The translations under genes were made by a program, and so were the position numbers. Under the pieces are notes generated by a model. It was not told the origin of the DNA. It made no database searches and saw only the letters and a list, made by a program, of their open reading frames with translations. Below, one piece after another: positions 18,300-28,169 of a stretch of 40,298 bases of DNA (positions within the stretch are counted from its first letter, which is position 1; every line of letters begins with the position of its first letter). This DNA is from Methanobacteriaceae archaeon (GTDB taxonomy: Archaea > Methanobacteriota > Methanobacteria > Methanobacteriales > Methanobacteriaceae). The DNA lies in NCBI GenBank assembly GCA_023249725.1, contig JAHFBZ010000009.1, positions 1 through 40,298 of the forward strand, in the 5' to 3' direction.

Positions 18300-18800
18300 T
18301 TAATTGCTTGAGGGGTACACAATTTCTTTATGTAATTTTATTAGTCTTTCAATGGATGGATGTTCTTTTCCCATTCTGGATGACCACTTTTTAATTACGA
18401 AATCTATATCAACTTCTTGATCGCCATGTAGGAGATTATCGGCATGGGCCACAATTTTTTCTTCTAAGGTGTGAGGAATAAAATCTTTAGGAGGTAAACC
18501 CATTTTAATGGCCTCTTTTTTTGGAATACCTGCCCCAATGTGCCTTTCTACAATTTTACTAACTTCTAAAGGATACCCTTCTGATTTTAAAATTTCCGCA
18601 CCAAGAACCGCGTGATATATTCCATCGGTCATACAACGGCCAATATCATGCAGCAATGCCCCTTTTTTCACAAGTTCCTTATCTATATCAAATTCTTTTG
18701 ATAAATTTTCAGATAGTGAAATTGATTTTAAATTAACCGCTTGAGAATGCGGAATTACCCATTTCGGACAATTCATTTCTTTTAATAGATTTATACTCAA
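18300..18800 (-). CDS. HD-domain phosphohydrolase-like protein (TIGR00295 type)
   Basis: The protein (166 residues) shows the HD metal-binding set: His18 in 'VIPHSQAV', 'LLHDIGR' (the HD pair), '[10 protein letters not shown]', '[10 protein letters not shown]' and '[11 protein letters not shown]' (final Asp). It matches the archaeal HDIG-type family TIGR00295, whose substrate is unknown. The start is TTG at 18798-18800, chosen because a strong AAGGTGA (18804-18811) lies a few bases before it. Confidence 0.85.
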   Translation of the reverse strand: MSINLLKEMNCPKWVIPHSQAVNLKSISLSENLSKEFDIDKELVKKGALLHDIGRCMTDGIYHAVLGAEILKSEGYPLEVSKIVERHIGAGIPKKEAIKMGLPPKDFIPHTLEEKIVAHADNLLHGDQEVDIDFVIKKWSSRMGKEHPSIERLIKLHKEIVYPSSN

Positions 18801-19082
18801 ATATTCACCTTAAAAGCTTATTTTTTTACTATTGACTTTAATCCAATTTATTAATTAATTTAAGTATAGCATATTTATTATTATATTCTTAATTTATTAA
18901 AAAATACACAATTAATATAAAAATACACAATGTGAATAAGAAATATAAATCTTTTAAGTGTAAAAAACAACTATTTGAATGAATGTGATACGAATAATAA
19001 TAGTGAATAATGGTAATTAATTATTATATGCTAATTTAAAATAAGTTAATTAATGAATTCTAAAATTAGAATTAAAGGATTA

Positions 19083-19607
19083 TTAGGAATTTTCAGCCCC
19101 AAAATCTACTTCATGTCCATCATAAAGATGGAGTTCTTCTTTGATTTGTTCTATAATGGGAGCATTATCCACAAATTCCATCTCTCCGTCACATTTTGGA
19201 CAAATAAATCCATTTTCAGATGCTTCATCAAAAGTGCATCTGCAATCGCTGGTTTTACATACAAAGAACATATTATTTTCTTCGTATTCCAGTATTGATT
19301 TTAGATTAGTAACTATCTCGTCATGCTTACGCTTTATCATTTCTTCAACGCGTTCTGTTTCAAATTTCCAAGTGTAAGTATACCATTGTGTTTCTGGGTC
19401 CTTACTTCTTTTGTAACTTGCTAAACCTGCATCGTAAAGTTTGTAAAGAACTCTCCGGACTATATTTAGTCTTAATTCAGTATATTCAGCAATTTCTTCA
19501 TCAGTTACCTTGCCTTCAATTAAGCACTCGATAATATTTATACTACCTTCTTCTTCTTCGTTGATGACTTCATAAAGCAGCTCTTGAACTAGCGGATCTT
19601 TCATCAT
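19083..19607 (-). CDS. tfe: Transcription initiation factor TFE (alpha subunit)
   Basis: TFE (174 residues) stabilises open complexes with TBP and TFB at archaeal promoters. The N-terminal ~95 residues are an extended winged helix ('[33 protein letters not shown]'), followed by a charged helix and a zinc ribbon (Cys117, Cys122/124, Cys136, Cys139). Length and architecture are normal. GGAGG lies 10 bases before the first of two consecutive ATG codons. Confidence 0.95.
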   Translation of the reverse strand: MMKDPLVQELLYEVINEEEEGSINIIECLIEGKVTDEEIAEYTELRLNIVRRVLYKLYDAGLASYKRSKDPETQWYTYTWKFETERVEEMIKRKHDEIVTNLKSILEYEENNMFFVCKTSDCRCTFDEASENGFICPKCDGEMEFVDNAPIIEQIKEELHLYDGHEVDFGAENS

Positions 19608-19957
19608 TTTACAAGTTCCTCCTAAGGACCAAACAGATATAATACGATGTTATATTGAATTTTTAATTCTGGTAATCGTTTATTTAATTACAGTAATGTT
19701 ATCAAATTACAGCTTAATTAGTAAAAATTGAGATTCTAATGTCATGTAATGGTCAATACGGGCACAATGAAAATTTTATAGAAATAAAGCCCCTACATTT
19801 TTAACAAATTTAGTTAGGAACAAAAATATTCTGCAATTAATATCAAAAGTGCGACTGTATGCCTAAACATAGGCATATATTTATTATTATAACTTATGCT
19901 ATTTAAATTTTTTCAAGAACAATATTGTCTCTTAGTAACAAGATCCTTTGTATTTCA
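19608..19957. promoter_or_regulatory. Intergenic region with TFE promoter and a perfect inverted repeat
   Basis: This 350-bp gap holds the upstream region of tfe (minus strand). At 19858-19877 there is a perfect 8-bp inverted repeat TATGCCTA-aaca-TAGGCATA, downstream of the CofE-like gene and far upstream of tfe; no oligo-T follows it on the minus strand. It may be an operator or a 3' hairpin of the CofE-like transcript. No ORF is convincing. Confidence 0.4.
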
Positions 19958-20848
19958 TTAAGCATCTCTACTTTTTCCACTAATATCACACTTTTTAACA
20001 ATTACTGCAGGAGTATGTGTAATAGAATCTAACATATCTATAGTAATATGATTAATATCTTCTTCAAATTCATTTTTCATGCTATAAACCGTTTCTAAAT
20101 GTCCTTCTAATGATTTTTGATAATTTTCAGCAATAGTGGCAATTTCCAGTGCTTTTTGAACTGATATTTTAGAAGAAGCTCCTAATGGTGTAGGCCCTAC
20201 AATTTTACCAAATCTACCCATTAAATATCCAAAAATCCCAGTATTTGACTTAATTCCATCTAGGGCAATAGGTAAACAAGTAAATTTTTTCCCAGCTAAT
20301 TGATAAGTAACATCTGTATCAATAATCATCACTAAAACGTCTTTTCTCCATTTTTTTTTTATTTGTACTGATAATTCTCGGGCTACTTGTTCTGGATGGG
20401 ATGGTAAAAGTGAAACCATTGCTCCAGGAACATTACTTAAATCTATTCCTGCTTCAGATGCTGGTTTTAAAGCATGTTTAAGACCATAATATTTTAAAAC
20501 GACTTCTTTGTGTGATCTTGATTCGGAGGGCAGTTTTCTAAGGTTTTTAATGGTTCTATTTTTGATTCTAAGAAGAGGACCCAAAAAATAACCCCATATG
20601 TATTTGGACCACACATCCGCTAAAAATATGGCCTTCAAAGAAGGCTTGAAATTAGATTCATCAACTAAACGACCCTGTGAAATGGATACTGGTGTTTCAG
20701 ATATGACTAAAAAATCATGATTCTCTAAAAAAGGCCCAGCTGTTTCAATAATAATGTCCAGGCTTTGATTAGGACGTATGTAATTCGTCTGCACTGGCTT
20801 TGCAATATATTTTTTACCATTAATTGAATTGGAATTATTTTTACTCAA
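19958..20848 (-). CDS. CofE-like (F420-0:gamma-glutamyl ligase family) protein
   Basis: The 296-residue protein matches the F420 ligase fold: '[16 protein letters not shown]' (cf. SETVVS in CofE), '[19 protein letters not shown]', '[16 protein letters not shown]', and 'GPTPLGAS'. It is about 45 residues longer than classical CofE, and several regions are diverged. In methanogens CofE adds glutamates to F420-0; this paralogue could act on F420 or on another gamma-glutamylated cofactor. Start is TTG at 20846-20848 with only a weak AGGAT upstream, so the N-terminus is uncertain. Confidence 0.75.
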   Translation of the reverse strand: MSKNNSNSINGKKYIAKPVQTNYIRPNQSLDIIIETAGPFLENHDFLVISETPVSISQGRLVDESNFKPSLKAIFLADVWSKYIWGYFLGPLLRIKNRTIKNLRKLPSESRSHKEVVLKYYGLKHALKPASEAGIDLSNVPGAMVSLLPSHPEQVARELSVQIKKKWRKDVLVMIIDTDVTYQLAGKKFTCLPIALDGIKSNTGIFGYLMGRFGKIVGPTPLGASSKISVQKALEIATIAENYQKSLEGHLETVYSMKNEFEEDINHITIDMLDSITHTPAVIVKKCDISGKSRDA

Positions 20849-20961
20849 CTGTTAATCAATCCTATTTAGCTTATTTAATTCATTTTTAAAATTTTCTAAA
20901 ATGACTTGAAGTTAATATAGAATTTGGGATAATTTCATCATTCCAAATTTTTTTAACATTT

Positions 20962-21240
20962 TTAGAAGGCCAAGGCTTTCCCTTTTTTAGAATTAATTTT
21001 CTCTTTTTTTCCTTCTTCTTCTTCTTCTTCTTCTAAAATTGATTCAAGTTCTTTAAGGTTTTCTTCAAACATTTTATAGTAAATCACGCGACATTTCTCA
21101 ACATTAGTGTGTTTTTTCAGCAAGGCTCCTGCAAATTCATCGCATCGAGCATATCCACACATTCCACAGTTTTTACTTGGAAGAAGTTTTGATAAATCTT
21201 CTTTTTTAAAAGATTTCTTGGATTTATCATTATTTATCAT
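20962..21240 (-). CDS. Small 4Fe-4S protein
   Basis: This 92-residue protein contains one Fe-S motif of the RnfB/CO-dehydrogenase gamma type: Cys25-x2-Cys28-x4-Cys33-x16-Cys50 ('NCGMCGYARCDEFAGALL'). A Glu-rich run and a Lys-rich tail follow, so the protein is a single cluster domain on a charged tail. It lies 113 bases upstream of the CofE-like gene on the same strand. It may be an electron carrier or cluster donor; partner unknown. Confidence 0.75.
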   Translation of the reverse strand: MINNDKSKKSFKKEDLSKLLPSKNCGMCGYARCDEFAGALLKKHTNVEKCRVIYYKMFEENLKELESILEEEEEEEGKKEKINSKKGKALAF

Positions 21241-21387
21241 TTGATAATTGCCCTAATTTAATGGATTATATAGATAATAGTTATTATTGAATAATGGAAA
21301 ATTTTGAAAAATAGAAAATAATTTAAATATATTAATTAATTTCTTTGACTAGGTATTAAATAGGTTATATCATTCCCGATTTTACAG

Positions 21388-22164
21388 TTAAAGATTCACT
21401 TTTCCTAAGGTATCTCCCCTAAGGCCTCTGCGCATGGTTTCTAGTGATGTTATCTCTTCAGGAGGGATATTTCCTAAGTTAACCTCAGAACCGATTTTTA
21501 ATATGAAATAAACTTGCTGACTTTTTTGAGGCGCTTCCCAAATTAGTTTTTCTGAAGGAAGATTATTCAATAAATAATCCACTTCATCTTCCTTTACATT
21601 TCCATTTTTATCAAATATACCAATATTTTGCCCGCTTTCTCGAGCTTCAATCAATACATTGGATGAACCTGATTCTAAATCCATTTTTATTAGATTAACT
21701 CTGTCTTCAAGTGTTAATTTTAGATCTTCATCGGGATCTTTCTTTCCCACTTCGGAAATTACTTTAAAACCTTTATCTTTAGCTTCAGAAATATATGATA
21801 ATCTTTCTTCTAAAGGAAGATCAATGGAGCCATCTGATATTTCTAATGCTTTAAAACCAAGACCTGAAGCTTCTTCAAAGTATTCTGGAATCTTTTTTTG
21901 TACATAGGCCAGTTCAAAAAGGGTTCCTCCAGGATAAGCATCTACTCCATAAGAATCATACATGTCGATTTTATTTTGGATAGTCTTTTTATTATGGATG
22001 GACAAAGTTCCCCATCCAAATTTCAGGAAATCAACATAATTTCCAGATATCTCCATTAAGTCTTCTGCTGTTTTTAGACCCAGTCCTTTATCTAATACCA
22101 TAGTAATACCTTCGTTACGAGGTTTATCAAGTCTAAATGGTGCTAAAAATTTGAATGCATTCAT
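21388..22164 (-). CDS. comA: Phosphosulfolactate synthase
   Basis: ComA (258 residues) adds sulfite to phosphoenolpyruvate, the first step of coenzyme M synthesis. Recognisable segments are 'GITMVLDKGLGLKTAEDLMEI', 'VDFLKFGWGTLSIHNK', 'DAYPGGTLFELAYVQKK', 'ALEISDGSIDLPLEERL', 'VISEVGKKDP' and 'VLIEARESGQNIGIFD', all TIM-barrel active-site regions of the family. It is the clearest methanogenesis-related marker in the window. No other com genes are adjacent. Confidence 0.95.
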   Translation of the reverse strand: MNAFKFLAPFRLDKPRNEGITMVLDKGLGLKTAEDLMEISGNYVDFLKFGWGTLSIHNKKTIQNKIDMYDSYGVDAYPGGTLFELAYVQKKIPEYFEEASGLGFKALEISDGSIDLPLEERLSYISEAKDKGFKVISEVGKKDPDEDLKLTLEDRVNLIKMDLESGSSNVLIEARESGQNIGIFDKNGNVKEDEVDYLLNNLPSEKLIWEAPQKSQQVYFILKIGSEVNLGNIPPEEITSLETMRRGLRGDTLGKVNL

Positions 22165-22553
22165 TATATCACGTTTTATAATTTAAAAATTAGATGAGTA
22201 TTAATCAATAATAAAATGAAATTATAAGTTATTATACATTATTCAATTTTCATTTTACTATATCTCAACTGATTCATCAATAATTCTTTTAATTGAAAAA
22301 TCATCTTTAATTATATTAATATAATTTGGGGTTTAAAATATAATATATTATGCAATTATATATTATGCAATTATATATTATGCAATTATATATTATGCAA
22401 TTATTCTTAATTATTAATTATAATTAAATGAGTATAAATTTACTATAAATTTACATTTAAATTTAATATCTTAAATTATTCCTAGAGTTATAATTTCTAA
22501 TATATATCCTTAACTATTATTAAAATTCCAAATAATCTCTTAAAGGTGAAAAA
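22165..22553. promoter_or_regulatory. Divergent intergenic region between comA and the pyruvate-kinase-domain gene
   Basis: This 389-bp gap is very AT-rich and includes a 15-bp tandem repeat (listed separately). A TATA-like CTAATATATATCC near 22497-22509 and an AAGGTGA ribosome site just before 22554 serve the plus-strand gene. I see no extra gene. Confidence 0.45.
22343..22404. repeat. 15-bp tandem repeat, about 4 copies
   Basis: The unit TGCAATTATATATTA repeats with exact 15-bp period (TGC at 22351, 22366, 22381 and 22396), covering about 62 bp without mismatch. It has no spacers, so it is not a CRISPR array. Confidence 0.9.
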
Positions 22554-23117
22554 ATGCAAAAAACCATTCATTATTTTGAAAATCCGGGGGAAAATAATAC
22601 TGATGAATTAATAGAATTAGTTAAAGCCAGAAAGGAAGGATTAGGTATTAAAACTATTCTTGTAGCATCAGTTTCTGGTAAAACGGCTCTTAAAATTGCA
22701 GAAAAAATAGATGATGTAACAATTGTGAGTGTTACTCATCATGCCGGGTTTAAAGAGAAAGGGCAGTTAGAGATAGATCCTGAAATTGAAAAAAAACTTA
22801 ATGAAAAGGATATTCATACTTACACCAGTTCGCATGCTTTAAGTGGGGTTGGCAGGGGAATTTCCAACAAGTTTGGTGGTGTCACCCCTGTAGAAATCAT
22901 TGCTGCAACATTTAGGATGATTTCTCAGGGTGTAAAAGTCTGTGTAGAAATAAGCATCATGGCTGCGGATGGAGGAATTATTCCAATGGACCAAGAGATA
23001 ATTGCCGTGGGAGGAACAGCTTGTGGAGCCGATGCAGCTGTTGTTTTAACTCCAGCCCATATGAATAGTATTTTTGATTTGAGAATACATGAAATAATAG
23101 CCATGCCACGACCTTAA
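22554..23117 (+). CDS. Pyruvate-kinase alpha/beta-domain protein
   Basis: The 187-residue protein is a stand-alone version of the pyruvate kinase C-terminal (alpha/beta) domain: '[21 protein letters not shown]', '[15 protein letters not shown]', '[14 protein letters not shown]', '[29 protein letters not shown]'. Archaea commonly encode such a protein; its role is unknown, but the '[10 protein letters not shown]' loop suggests binding of a small phosphorylated ligand. A good AAGGTGA site precedes the ATG. It lies upstream of ftsZ in the same direction with 233 bp between. Confidence 0.82.
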   Translation: MQKTIHYFENPGENNTDELIELVKARKEGLGIKTILVASVSGKTALKIAEKIDDVTIVSVTHHAGFKEKGQLEIDPEIEKKLNEKDIHTYTSSHALSGVGRGISNKFGGVTPVEIIAATFRMISQGVKVCVEISIMAADGGIIPMDQEIIAVGGTACGADAAVVLTPAHMNSIFDLRIHEIIAMPRP

Positions 23118-23219
23118 CAATTTTTGATTTTTATCAATTGTCTTATGGTAAATTTGAACTTTTAATTGACCAAAGATTAATTTCTAAACCTCAATAAAAT
23201 TCTATAAAGTTGGTGTGAC

Positions 23220-23296
23220 AAGCAACATTTGACTACATCCTCAAGGGTCAAAAATGGTAACTAGTGTGGGGTATTGTTACCGAATAAACGTTGCTT
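23220..23296 (+). ncRNA. Potential three-way-junction RNA upstream of ftsZ
   Basis: Three perfect inverted repeats nest in 77 bases: outer helix AAGCAAC (23220-23226) with GTTGCTT (23290-23296); hairpin TTTGAC (23228-23233) with GTCAAA (23247-23252), 13-nt loop; hairpin GGTAAC (23256-23261) with GTTACC (23276-23281), 14-nt loop. Together they fold as a compact three-way junction ending in T residues. It overlaps the start of the predicted ftsZ TATA box, so it would be a separate RNA, the 3' UTR of the upstream gene, or protein-binding DNA palindromes. Confidence 0.4.
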
Positions 23297-23306
23297 TTAA
23301 ATATAA
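23296..23306 (+). promoter_or_regulatory. ftsZ TATA box
   Basis: TTTAAATATAA sits about 50 bp before the ftsZ start, giving an expected transcription start near 23327 and a leader of about 25 nt with GGGGGT as ribosome site (23340-23345). Confidence 0.55.
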
Positions 23307-23350
23307 GTTAATACAATAACACATTCCATAGATTGATGTGGGGGTAGTAA

Positions 23351-24487
23351 GTGAAATTCATAAACGATGCCATAAAGGAATCTGAAAAGAGAATAGATAA
23401 GCAACGTCCTACACGAGTGGACACGGAAATTGACGAAGACCTCAGAAGTATTATTGAACAGAGTCGGGCCAAGATATATGTGGTTGGTGCCGGTGGTGCT
23501 GGTAATAATACCATATCTCGTTTAACTGAGATTGGTATTGAAGGGGCCGAAACTCTGGCGGTAAATACTGATGCTCAAGATTTGTTTTATAGCGAATCTC
23601 ATCGTAAAATACTTCTCGGAAGGAAGACATGCGGCGGTTTGGGGGCCGGTGGTGTGCCTGATGTCGGAGAAGAGTGTGCCGAAGAAAGTGAAGACGATAT
23701 AAGGGAAGAATTAGATGGTGCAGACATGGTGTTTGTAACTTGTGGTCTTGGAGGCGGAACTGGAACTGGTTCAGCACCAGTTATATCCAAACTGGCCAAA
23801 AAAGCAGGTGCTTTAACCATTGCTGTAGCTACTATGCCGTTTAGTGCAGAAGGATTAAGAAGAAGAGAAAATGCTGAAAAAGGTTTAGAAAAACTTCAAA
23901 GTGCAGCAGATACAGTAATAGTAATTCCTAATGACAAACTTCTGGAAGTAGCACCTAATTTGCCTTTAAATAAGGCATTTATGGTTGCTGATGAGCTTTT
24001 AGGTCGCGCTGTATTGGGAATCACAGAATTAATCACCCGGCCGGGTTTGGTAAGCCTAGACTTTGCTGATATTAGAAGTATTATGAAAGGATCTGGTATG
24101 GCCATGATTGGTATGGGAGAATCCGAATCGGGAGACCGAGCTTTAGAATCAGTTCATGAAGCTTTAAACAGCCCATTACTTGATCTGGATATTTCTAATG
24201 CTCAAGGTGCACTTATAAACATATCTGGAAGTTCTGATCTGACCTTAAATGAAGCTGAAAAGATCGTACAGATAGTAGCTGATGAACTGGATCCTGATGC
24301 AAATATTATTTGGGGTGCACAGATTCAGGAAGATCTGGAAAATGTTATTAGAACCACTATTGTGGTTGCAGGGGTAAAATCTCCTCATATTTTCGGCACA
24401 CCAACTGAAAGGGAATATGTAGAAGAAAGAGAAAGAGAAACTGTTAAAGAATCTGCTCTAGAAGAATTTATTGATGGCGTATTTTAA
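23351..24487 (+). CDS. ftsZ: Cell division GTPase FtsZ
   Basis: FtsZ (378 residues) polymerises at the division site. After a charged N-terminal extension of about 40 residues come '[14 protein letters not shown]' (G1), the tubulin signature GGGTGTGS (residues 134-141), '[13 protein letters not shown]', 'IVIPNDKL', '[10 protein letters not shown]' and the T7-loop region '[10 protein letters not shown]'. The C-terminus ends in a conserved-looking acidic helix ('[10 protein letters not shown]'). Start is GTG with the GGGGGT site five bases upstream; the 68-residue and longer minus-strand frames here are shadows. Confidence 0.97.
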   Translation: MKFINDAIKESEKRIDKQRPTRVDTEIDEDLRSIIEQSRAKIYVVGAGGAGNNTISRLTEIGIEGAETLAVNTDAQDLFYSESHRKILLGRKTCGGLGAGGVPDVGEECAEESEDDIREELDGADMVFVTCGLGGGTGTGSAPVISKLAKKAGALTIAVATMPFSAEGLRRRENAEKGLEKLQSAADTVIVIPNDKLLEVAPNLPLNKAFMVADELLGRAVLGITELITRPGLVSLDFADIRSIMKGSGMAMIGMGESESGDRALESVHEALNSPLLDLDISNAQGALINISGSSDLTLNEAEKIVQIVADELDPDANIIWGAQIQEDLENVIRTTIVVAGVKSPHIFGTPTEREYVEERERETVKESALEEFIDGVF

Positions 24488-24888
24488 GCCATAGTATCTT
24501 TTCTAGAATCTAAGATCCAGGTCGATCTGGTATGGATTATAATAAATATTAAAGTATTAGGTCTGAACAGATATCTACTTGTCTAAATTGGGTAATCTAC
24601 AAATTTAAGTATTAAAATTCTTAATTGTAGATATTAGTGGAGCATGCAGTCATTAAATTAAATTTAGATGGTATGGTGGTTATTTACACTTAATTAAAGT
24701 TATTATATTGTTATATTGTATTTACTACCCCTCTTATCCCCCCAACCATAAACTTTAGCTTTTAGTATAAATGTCCGAAAAGGAAAGCTTTATAAATCCT
24801 TGAGGATAAGTACTATACCATCTGTAAAAATATTTTTTATTCCTTATTTTTAGCATTTAATTAATAGGGTTAATTAGTAGGGATTTTC
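24488..24888 (+). promoter_or_regulatory. ftsZ-secE intergenic region with secE promoter
   Basis: This 401-bp gap contains a small CCAG/CTGG hairpin after ftsZ, a C-rich tract at about 24728-24747 unusual for this AT-rich sequence, and a good TATA box TTTATAAAT at 24789-24797 with start expected near 24818. TTACTACCCC at 24722-24731 is exactly complementary to the ftsZ ribosome-site region (23341-23350). No ORF is convincing. Confidence 0.5.
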
Positions 24889-25068
24889 ATGAGTTATAAA
24901 GAATCTACTATAAGTTTTCTAAAACAATGTCAAAGAGTACTGCATGTATCTAAAAAACCAGATAGAACAGAATTTATTAATGTTGCTAAAATAACAGGGT
25001 TAGGAATTATAATCATCGGTGTTATAGGTTTTATAATAAATATTTCCTCCTCTATATTTGGTGAATAA
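24889..25068 (+). CDS. secE: Preprotein translocase subunit SecE (Sec61-gamma)
   Basis: A 59-residue ORF, MSYKESTISFLKQCQRVLHV and on, has the archaeal SecE pattern: an amphipathic N-terminal helix, 'SKKPDRTEFINVAKITGLG' (the conserved KPxxxEF hinge) and one transmembrane helix ('GIIIIGVIGFIINI') near the C-terminus. It belongs to the SecYEG channel in the cytoplasmic membrane. Position just before nusG/spt5 and ribosomal protein genes is the conserved archaeal and bacterial order. Confidence 0.93.
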   Translation: MSYKESTISFLKQCQRVLHVSKKPDRTEFINVAKITGLGIIIIGVIGFIINISSSIFGE

Positions 25069-25186
25069 ATAAAAAGATGATATAACAAATATAAAAATCA
25101 ATTATTAGAATTATTATAATTGATTAGATTATTATTAAGCCGATGGTTAGAAATTAATTTAAGTTATTATAGTTCATTAGTTAAAA

Positions 25187-25353
25187 TTTATATTAATTAA
25201 AAAAATAATATTTCGAACAATAAAATTTGAATCTAGTGATATCTGTTTATATTCATTGGTGTCTGCTTGTTAAACAAGTAATAGAATAGATAATTTATAA
25301 TTACTATTTCTTGATATTTTTTAATATCATGTTTTCATGATTCAGATTCAAAT
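25187..25353 (+). promoter_or_regulatory. Candidate structured leader upstream of nusG-rpl11
   Basis: A TATA-like TTTATATTA (25187-25195) predicts a start near 25216. Downstream, ATTTGAATCT (25225-25234) pairs perfectly with AGATTCAAAT (25344-25353), enclosing smaller helices: 25264-25270/25274-25280 (7 bp with one G-U), 25285-25289/25304-25308, TGATATT/AATATCA (25312-25318/25323-25329, TTTT loop) and ATCATG/CATGAT (25326-25331/25336-25341, TTTT loop). The last two share 25326-25329, so they exclude each other. A second TATA-like box at about 25370-25378 is probably too close to the start codon. Confidence 0.4.
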
Positions 25354-25392
25354 GAACCTAAATGGAATTATATTTATAAGGTTGTGTGTTTA

Positions 25393-25860
25393 ATGGAAGA
25401 TAGTATAAACTCCATATATGCTCTCAAGACCTCGGTAGGTCAAGAGAAAAACGTGGCTAGATTGCTGGCTAGAAAGGTAAAAAATAGTGGTATTGAGGTT
25501 AACGCTATTTTAGTCCCTGAATCATTGAAAGGTTATGTTTTAGTGGAGTCTTCCTCTAAAATAGACATGCAAAATCCTGCAATAAAAGTACCTCATTTGC
25601 GAGGTATTGTTGAAGGCAAAAATGCCATCACATTTGAAGAGGTAAGAAGATTCTTAAAACCAGAACCAATAATTGCTTCCATAAAGAAAGGTAGTATTGT
25701 AGAACTTATATCTGGCCCTTTCAAAGGAGAAAAGGCAAAAGTGGTTCGTATTGATGAATCCAGGGAAGAAGTGGTTCTTGAACTTATTGAGGCCGCAGTA
25801 CCTATCCCAGTAACCGTTAAAGCTGATCAAATTAGAATAATACAAAAGGAGGCTGACTAA
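25393..25860 (+). CDS. spt5: Transcription elongation factor Spt5/NusG
   Basis: The protein (155 residues) has the NGN domain ('[22 protein letters not shown]', '[13 protein letters not shown]', '[10 protein letters not shown]') and a KOW domain (about residues 98-150, '[25 protein letters not shown]'). Archaeal Spt5 binds the RNA polymerase clamp with Spt4 and links it to ribosomes. A GTG at 25384 would add three residues; ATG at 25393 is preferred as the conserved domain starts soon after. Its stop overlaps the rpl11 start by one base (TAATG). Confidence 0.95.
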   Translation: MEDSINSIYALKTSVGQEKNVARLLARKVKNSGIEVNAILVPESLKGYVLVESSSKIDMQNPAIKVPHLRGIVEGKNAITFEEVRRFLKPEPIIASIKKGSIVELISGPFKGEKAKVVRIDESREEVVLELIEAAVPIPVTVKADQIRIIQKEAD

Positions 25861-26342
25861 TGGCTAAAGATACCGTTGAGATTCTCATAGAAGGCGGAAA
25901 AGCCACTCCAGGTCCACCATTAGGTCCTGCGATTGGTCCGTTAGGAATTAATATGATGCAAGTAGTAGAACAAATAAATAACAAAACTTCTGATTTTGCA
26001 GGAATGAAAGTACCTGTAAAAATCATTGTAGATAGTTCTACTAAAGAATTTGAAATTGAAATTGGAACTCCACCAACCACTGCACTGATCATGGATGAGT
26101 TAAATATTGAAAAAGGCTCCCAAGATCCTGGAATGGATAAAGTGGCTGACCTGTCTGTTGAACAGGCCCTGAAAGTTGCTAGAATGAAATTTGATACTCT
26201 TTTGGCCAATGACTACAAACATGGAGCTAAAGAAGTTATGGGTACTTGTGTAAGTATGGGCATAACTGTTGATGGTAAAGATCCGCGCGAAGCTCAAAAA
26301 GAAGTAGATCAGGGTACTTACGACGACATTTTATTAGCTTAA
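25860..26342 (+). CDS. rpl11: Ribosomal protein uL11
   Basis: uL11 (160 residues) forms the GTPase-associated centre with 23S rRNA and the P0/P1 stalk. '[25 protein letters not shown]' is the family signature; '[19 protein letters not shown]' and '[25 protein letters not shown]' close the C-terminal RNA-binding domain. It is co-translated with spt5. AAAGGAGG precedes the ATG inside the end of spt5. Confidence 0.97.
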   Translation: MAKDTVEILIEGGKATPGPPLGPAIGPLGINMMQVVEQINNKTSDFAGMKVPVKIIVDSSTKEFEIEIGTPPTTALIMDELNIEKGSQDPGMDKVADLSVEQALKVARMKFDTLLANDYKHGAKEVMGTCVSMGITVDGKDPREAQKEVDQGTYDDILLA

Positions 26343-26358
26343 GTTAAATCTTAAGTTG

Positions 26359-26509
26359 TAGACATTTATCAATTTAATCAATTTACCAAATAGGTTAAAT
26401 ATGATTATTATAAATGTCTAATTCACAAATTACATTTACGTGATTAATTACGATTGATCACCTAAAACCTAAATATCCAAAATAGTGAACTTTTTTATTT
26501 AAAAGTTCA
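26359..26509 (+). promoter_or_regulatory. Two hairpins between rpl11 and rpl1
   Basis: TAGACATTTAT (26359-26369) pairs perfectly with ATAAATGTCTA (26410-26420); inside, AATCA-ATTTACC faces GGTTAAAT-A-TGATT, extending it to a long imperfect stem. A second hairpin, TGAACTTTT (26486-26494) with AAAAGTTCA (26501-26509), 6-nt loop, ends one base before the GGAGG ribosome site of rpl1. A TATA-like CTAAATAT lies near 26469. The second hairpin is placed to affect rpl1 translation. Confidence 0.5.
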
Positions 26510-26521
26510 TGGAGGATTTAT

Positions 26522-27160
<639 letters not shown>

Positions 27161-27161
27161 A

Positions 27162-28169
27162 ATGGCTCACGTGGCTGAATGGAAAAAGGATGAGGTAAAT
27201 GACCTTAAAGAACTGATCAACAGTTTTGAAGTGGTGGGAATCGCCAACTTATCAGATATTCCTGCCCGTCAGCTGCAAAAAATGCGGCAGACCCTAAGGG
27301 ATAACGCCACCATTCGAATGTCCAAGAAAACCCTGATTAGTCTGGCCCTGGATGATTCCGACAAAAAAGGAAGCATTAATGCTCTTGCAGATCACATGGA
27401 TGGTCAACCTGCATTAGTGTTCACCAACATGAACCCTTTTAAGCTATTTAAAATCTTAGAAAGTAATAAAACATCCGCTCCTGCAAAGGCCGGTGCTATT
27501 GCTAATGAGGACATAGTAGTTCCTAAGGGAGACACTGGTTTTCCACCAGGTCCTATTCTAGGTGAATTACAACAGGTAGGCATTCCAGCAAAGATTGAAA
27601 AGGGTAAAATTGTTGTACAAAAGGATCAAGTAGTAGTTAAAGCTGGAGAAGAAGTTTCAGCTAAAGTGGCTGGTATTTTGACCCGTTTGGACATACATCC
27701 TATGGAAGTAGGAATAGATCTTAAAGCAGCTTATGAAGACGAAACCGTCTACACTGCTGATTTATTGACTATCGATGAAGAAAAAACCCTTTCAGATGTT
27801 CAAAAGGCCTTTTCTCAGGCATTAAACTTGTCTGTAAATGCGGTTATTTACAACAAAGAGTCTACTCCTGTTATCATCCAGAAAGCAGCAACTCAATCCA
27901 TCAACCTCGCATTCAACGCATCTGTGCTCACATCTAAAACTTCTGACATGTTACTGGCCAAAGCTTATGCTCAAATGCTTGCTTTAGCAACTGCATTATC
28001 TGAACAAGATTCCAGTGCTGTCGATGAAGAACTTCTTGAAAAACTTGCAGCAAGTGCTACTCAAGCACCAGTTGCTGAAGAAAAGAAAGAAGAAGAGCCT
28101 GATGAGGAAGAAGAAGAGGAAGAGGAACAAGAGGACGCAGCAGCTGGGCTCGGAGCTCTTTTCGGATAG
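27162..28169 (+). CDS. rpl10: Ribosomal protein uL10 / acidic protein P0
   Basis: P0 (335 residues) anchors the P1 dimers of the ribosomal stalk on 23S rRNA. The N-terminal domain ('[25 protein letters not shown]') is followed by the archaeal insertion, helical P1-binding spine and a Glu-rich hinge ending '[10 protein letters not shown]'. This C-terminal peptide, which binds elongation factors, is the same as in the next gene product, P1. Translation is likely coupled to rpl1. Confidence 0.97.
   Translation: MAHVAEWKKDEVNDLKELINSFEVVGIANLSDIPARQLQKMRQTLRDNATIRMSKKTLISLALDDSDKKGSINALADHMDGQPALVFTNMNPFKLFKILESNKTSAPAKAGAIANEDIVVPKGDTGFPPGPILGELQQVGIPAKIEKGKIVVQKDQVVVKAGEEVSAKVAGILTRLDIHPMEVGIDLKAAYEDETVYTADLLTIDEEKTLSDVQKAFSQALNLSVNAVIYNKESTPVIIQKAATQSINLAFNASVLTSKTSDMLLAKAYAQMLALATALSEQDSSAVDEELLEKLAASATQAPVAEEKKEEEPDEEEEEEEEQEDAAAGLGALFG

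Noticed and set aside
22343-22404. Regular repeat considered as a CRISPR array.
   Set aside because: Units are 15 bp, contiguous and without spacers, and no cas gene is nearby.
25366-25380. TATA-like TTATATTTATAAGG directly before nusG as its main promoter.
   Set aside because: Transcription would begin at or after the start codon; the upstream box at 25187-25195 fits better, though a leaderless start cannot be fully excluded.
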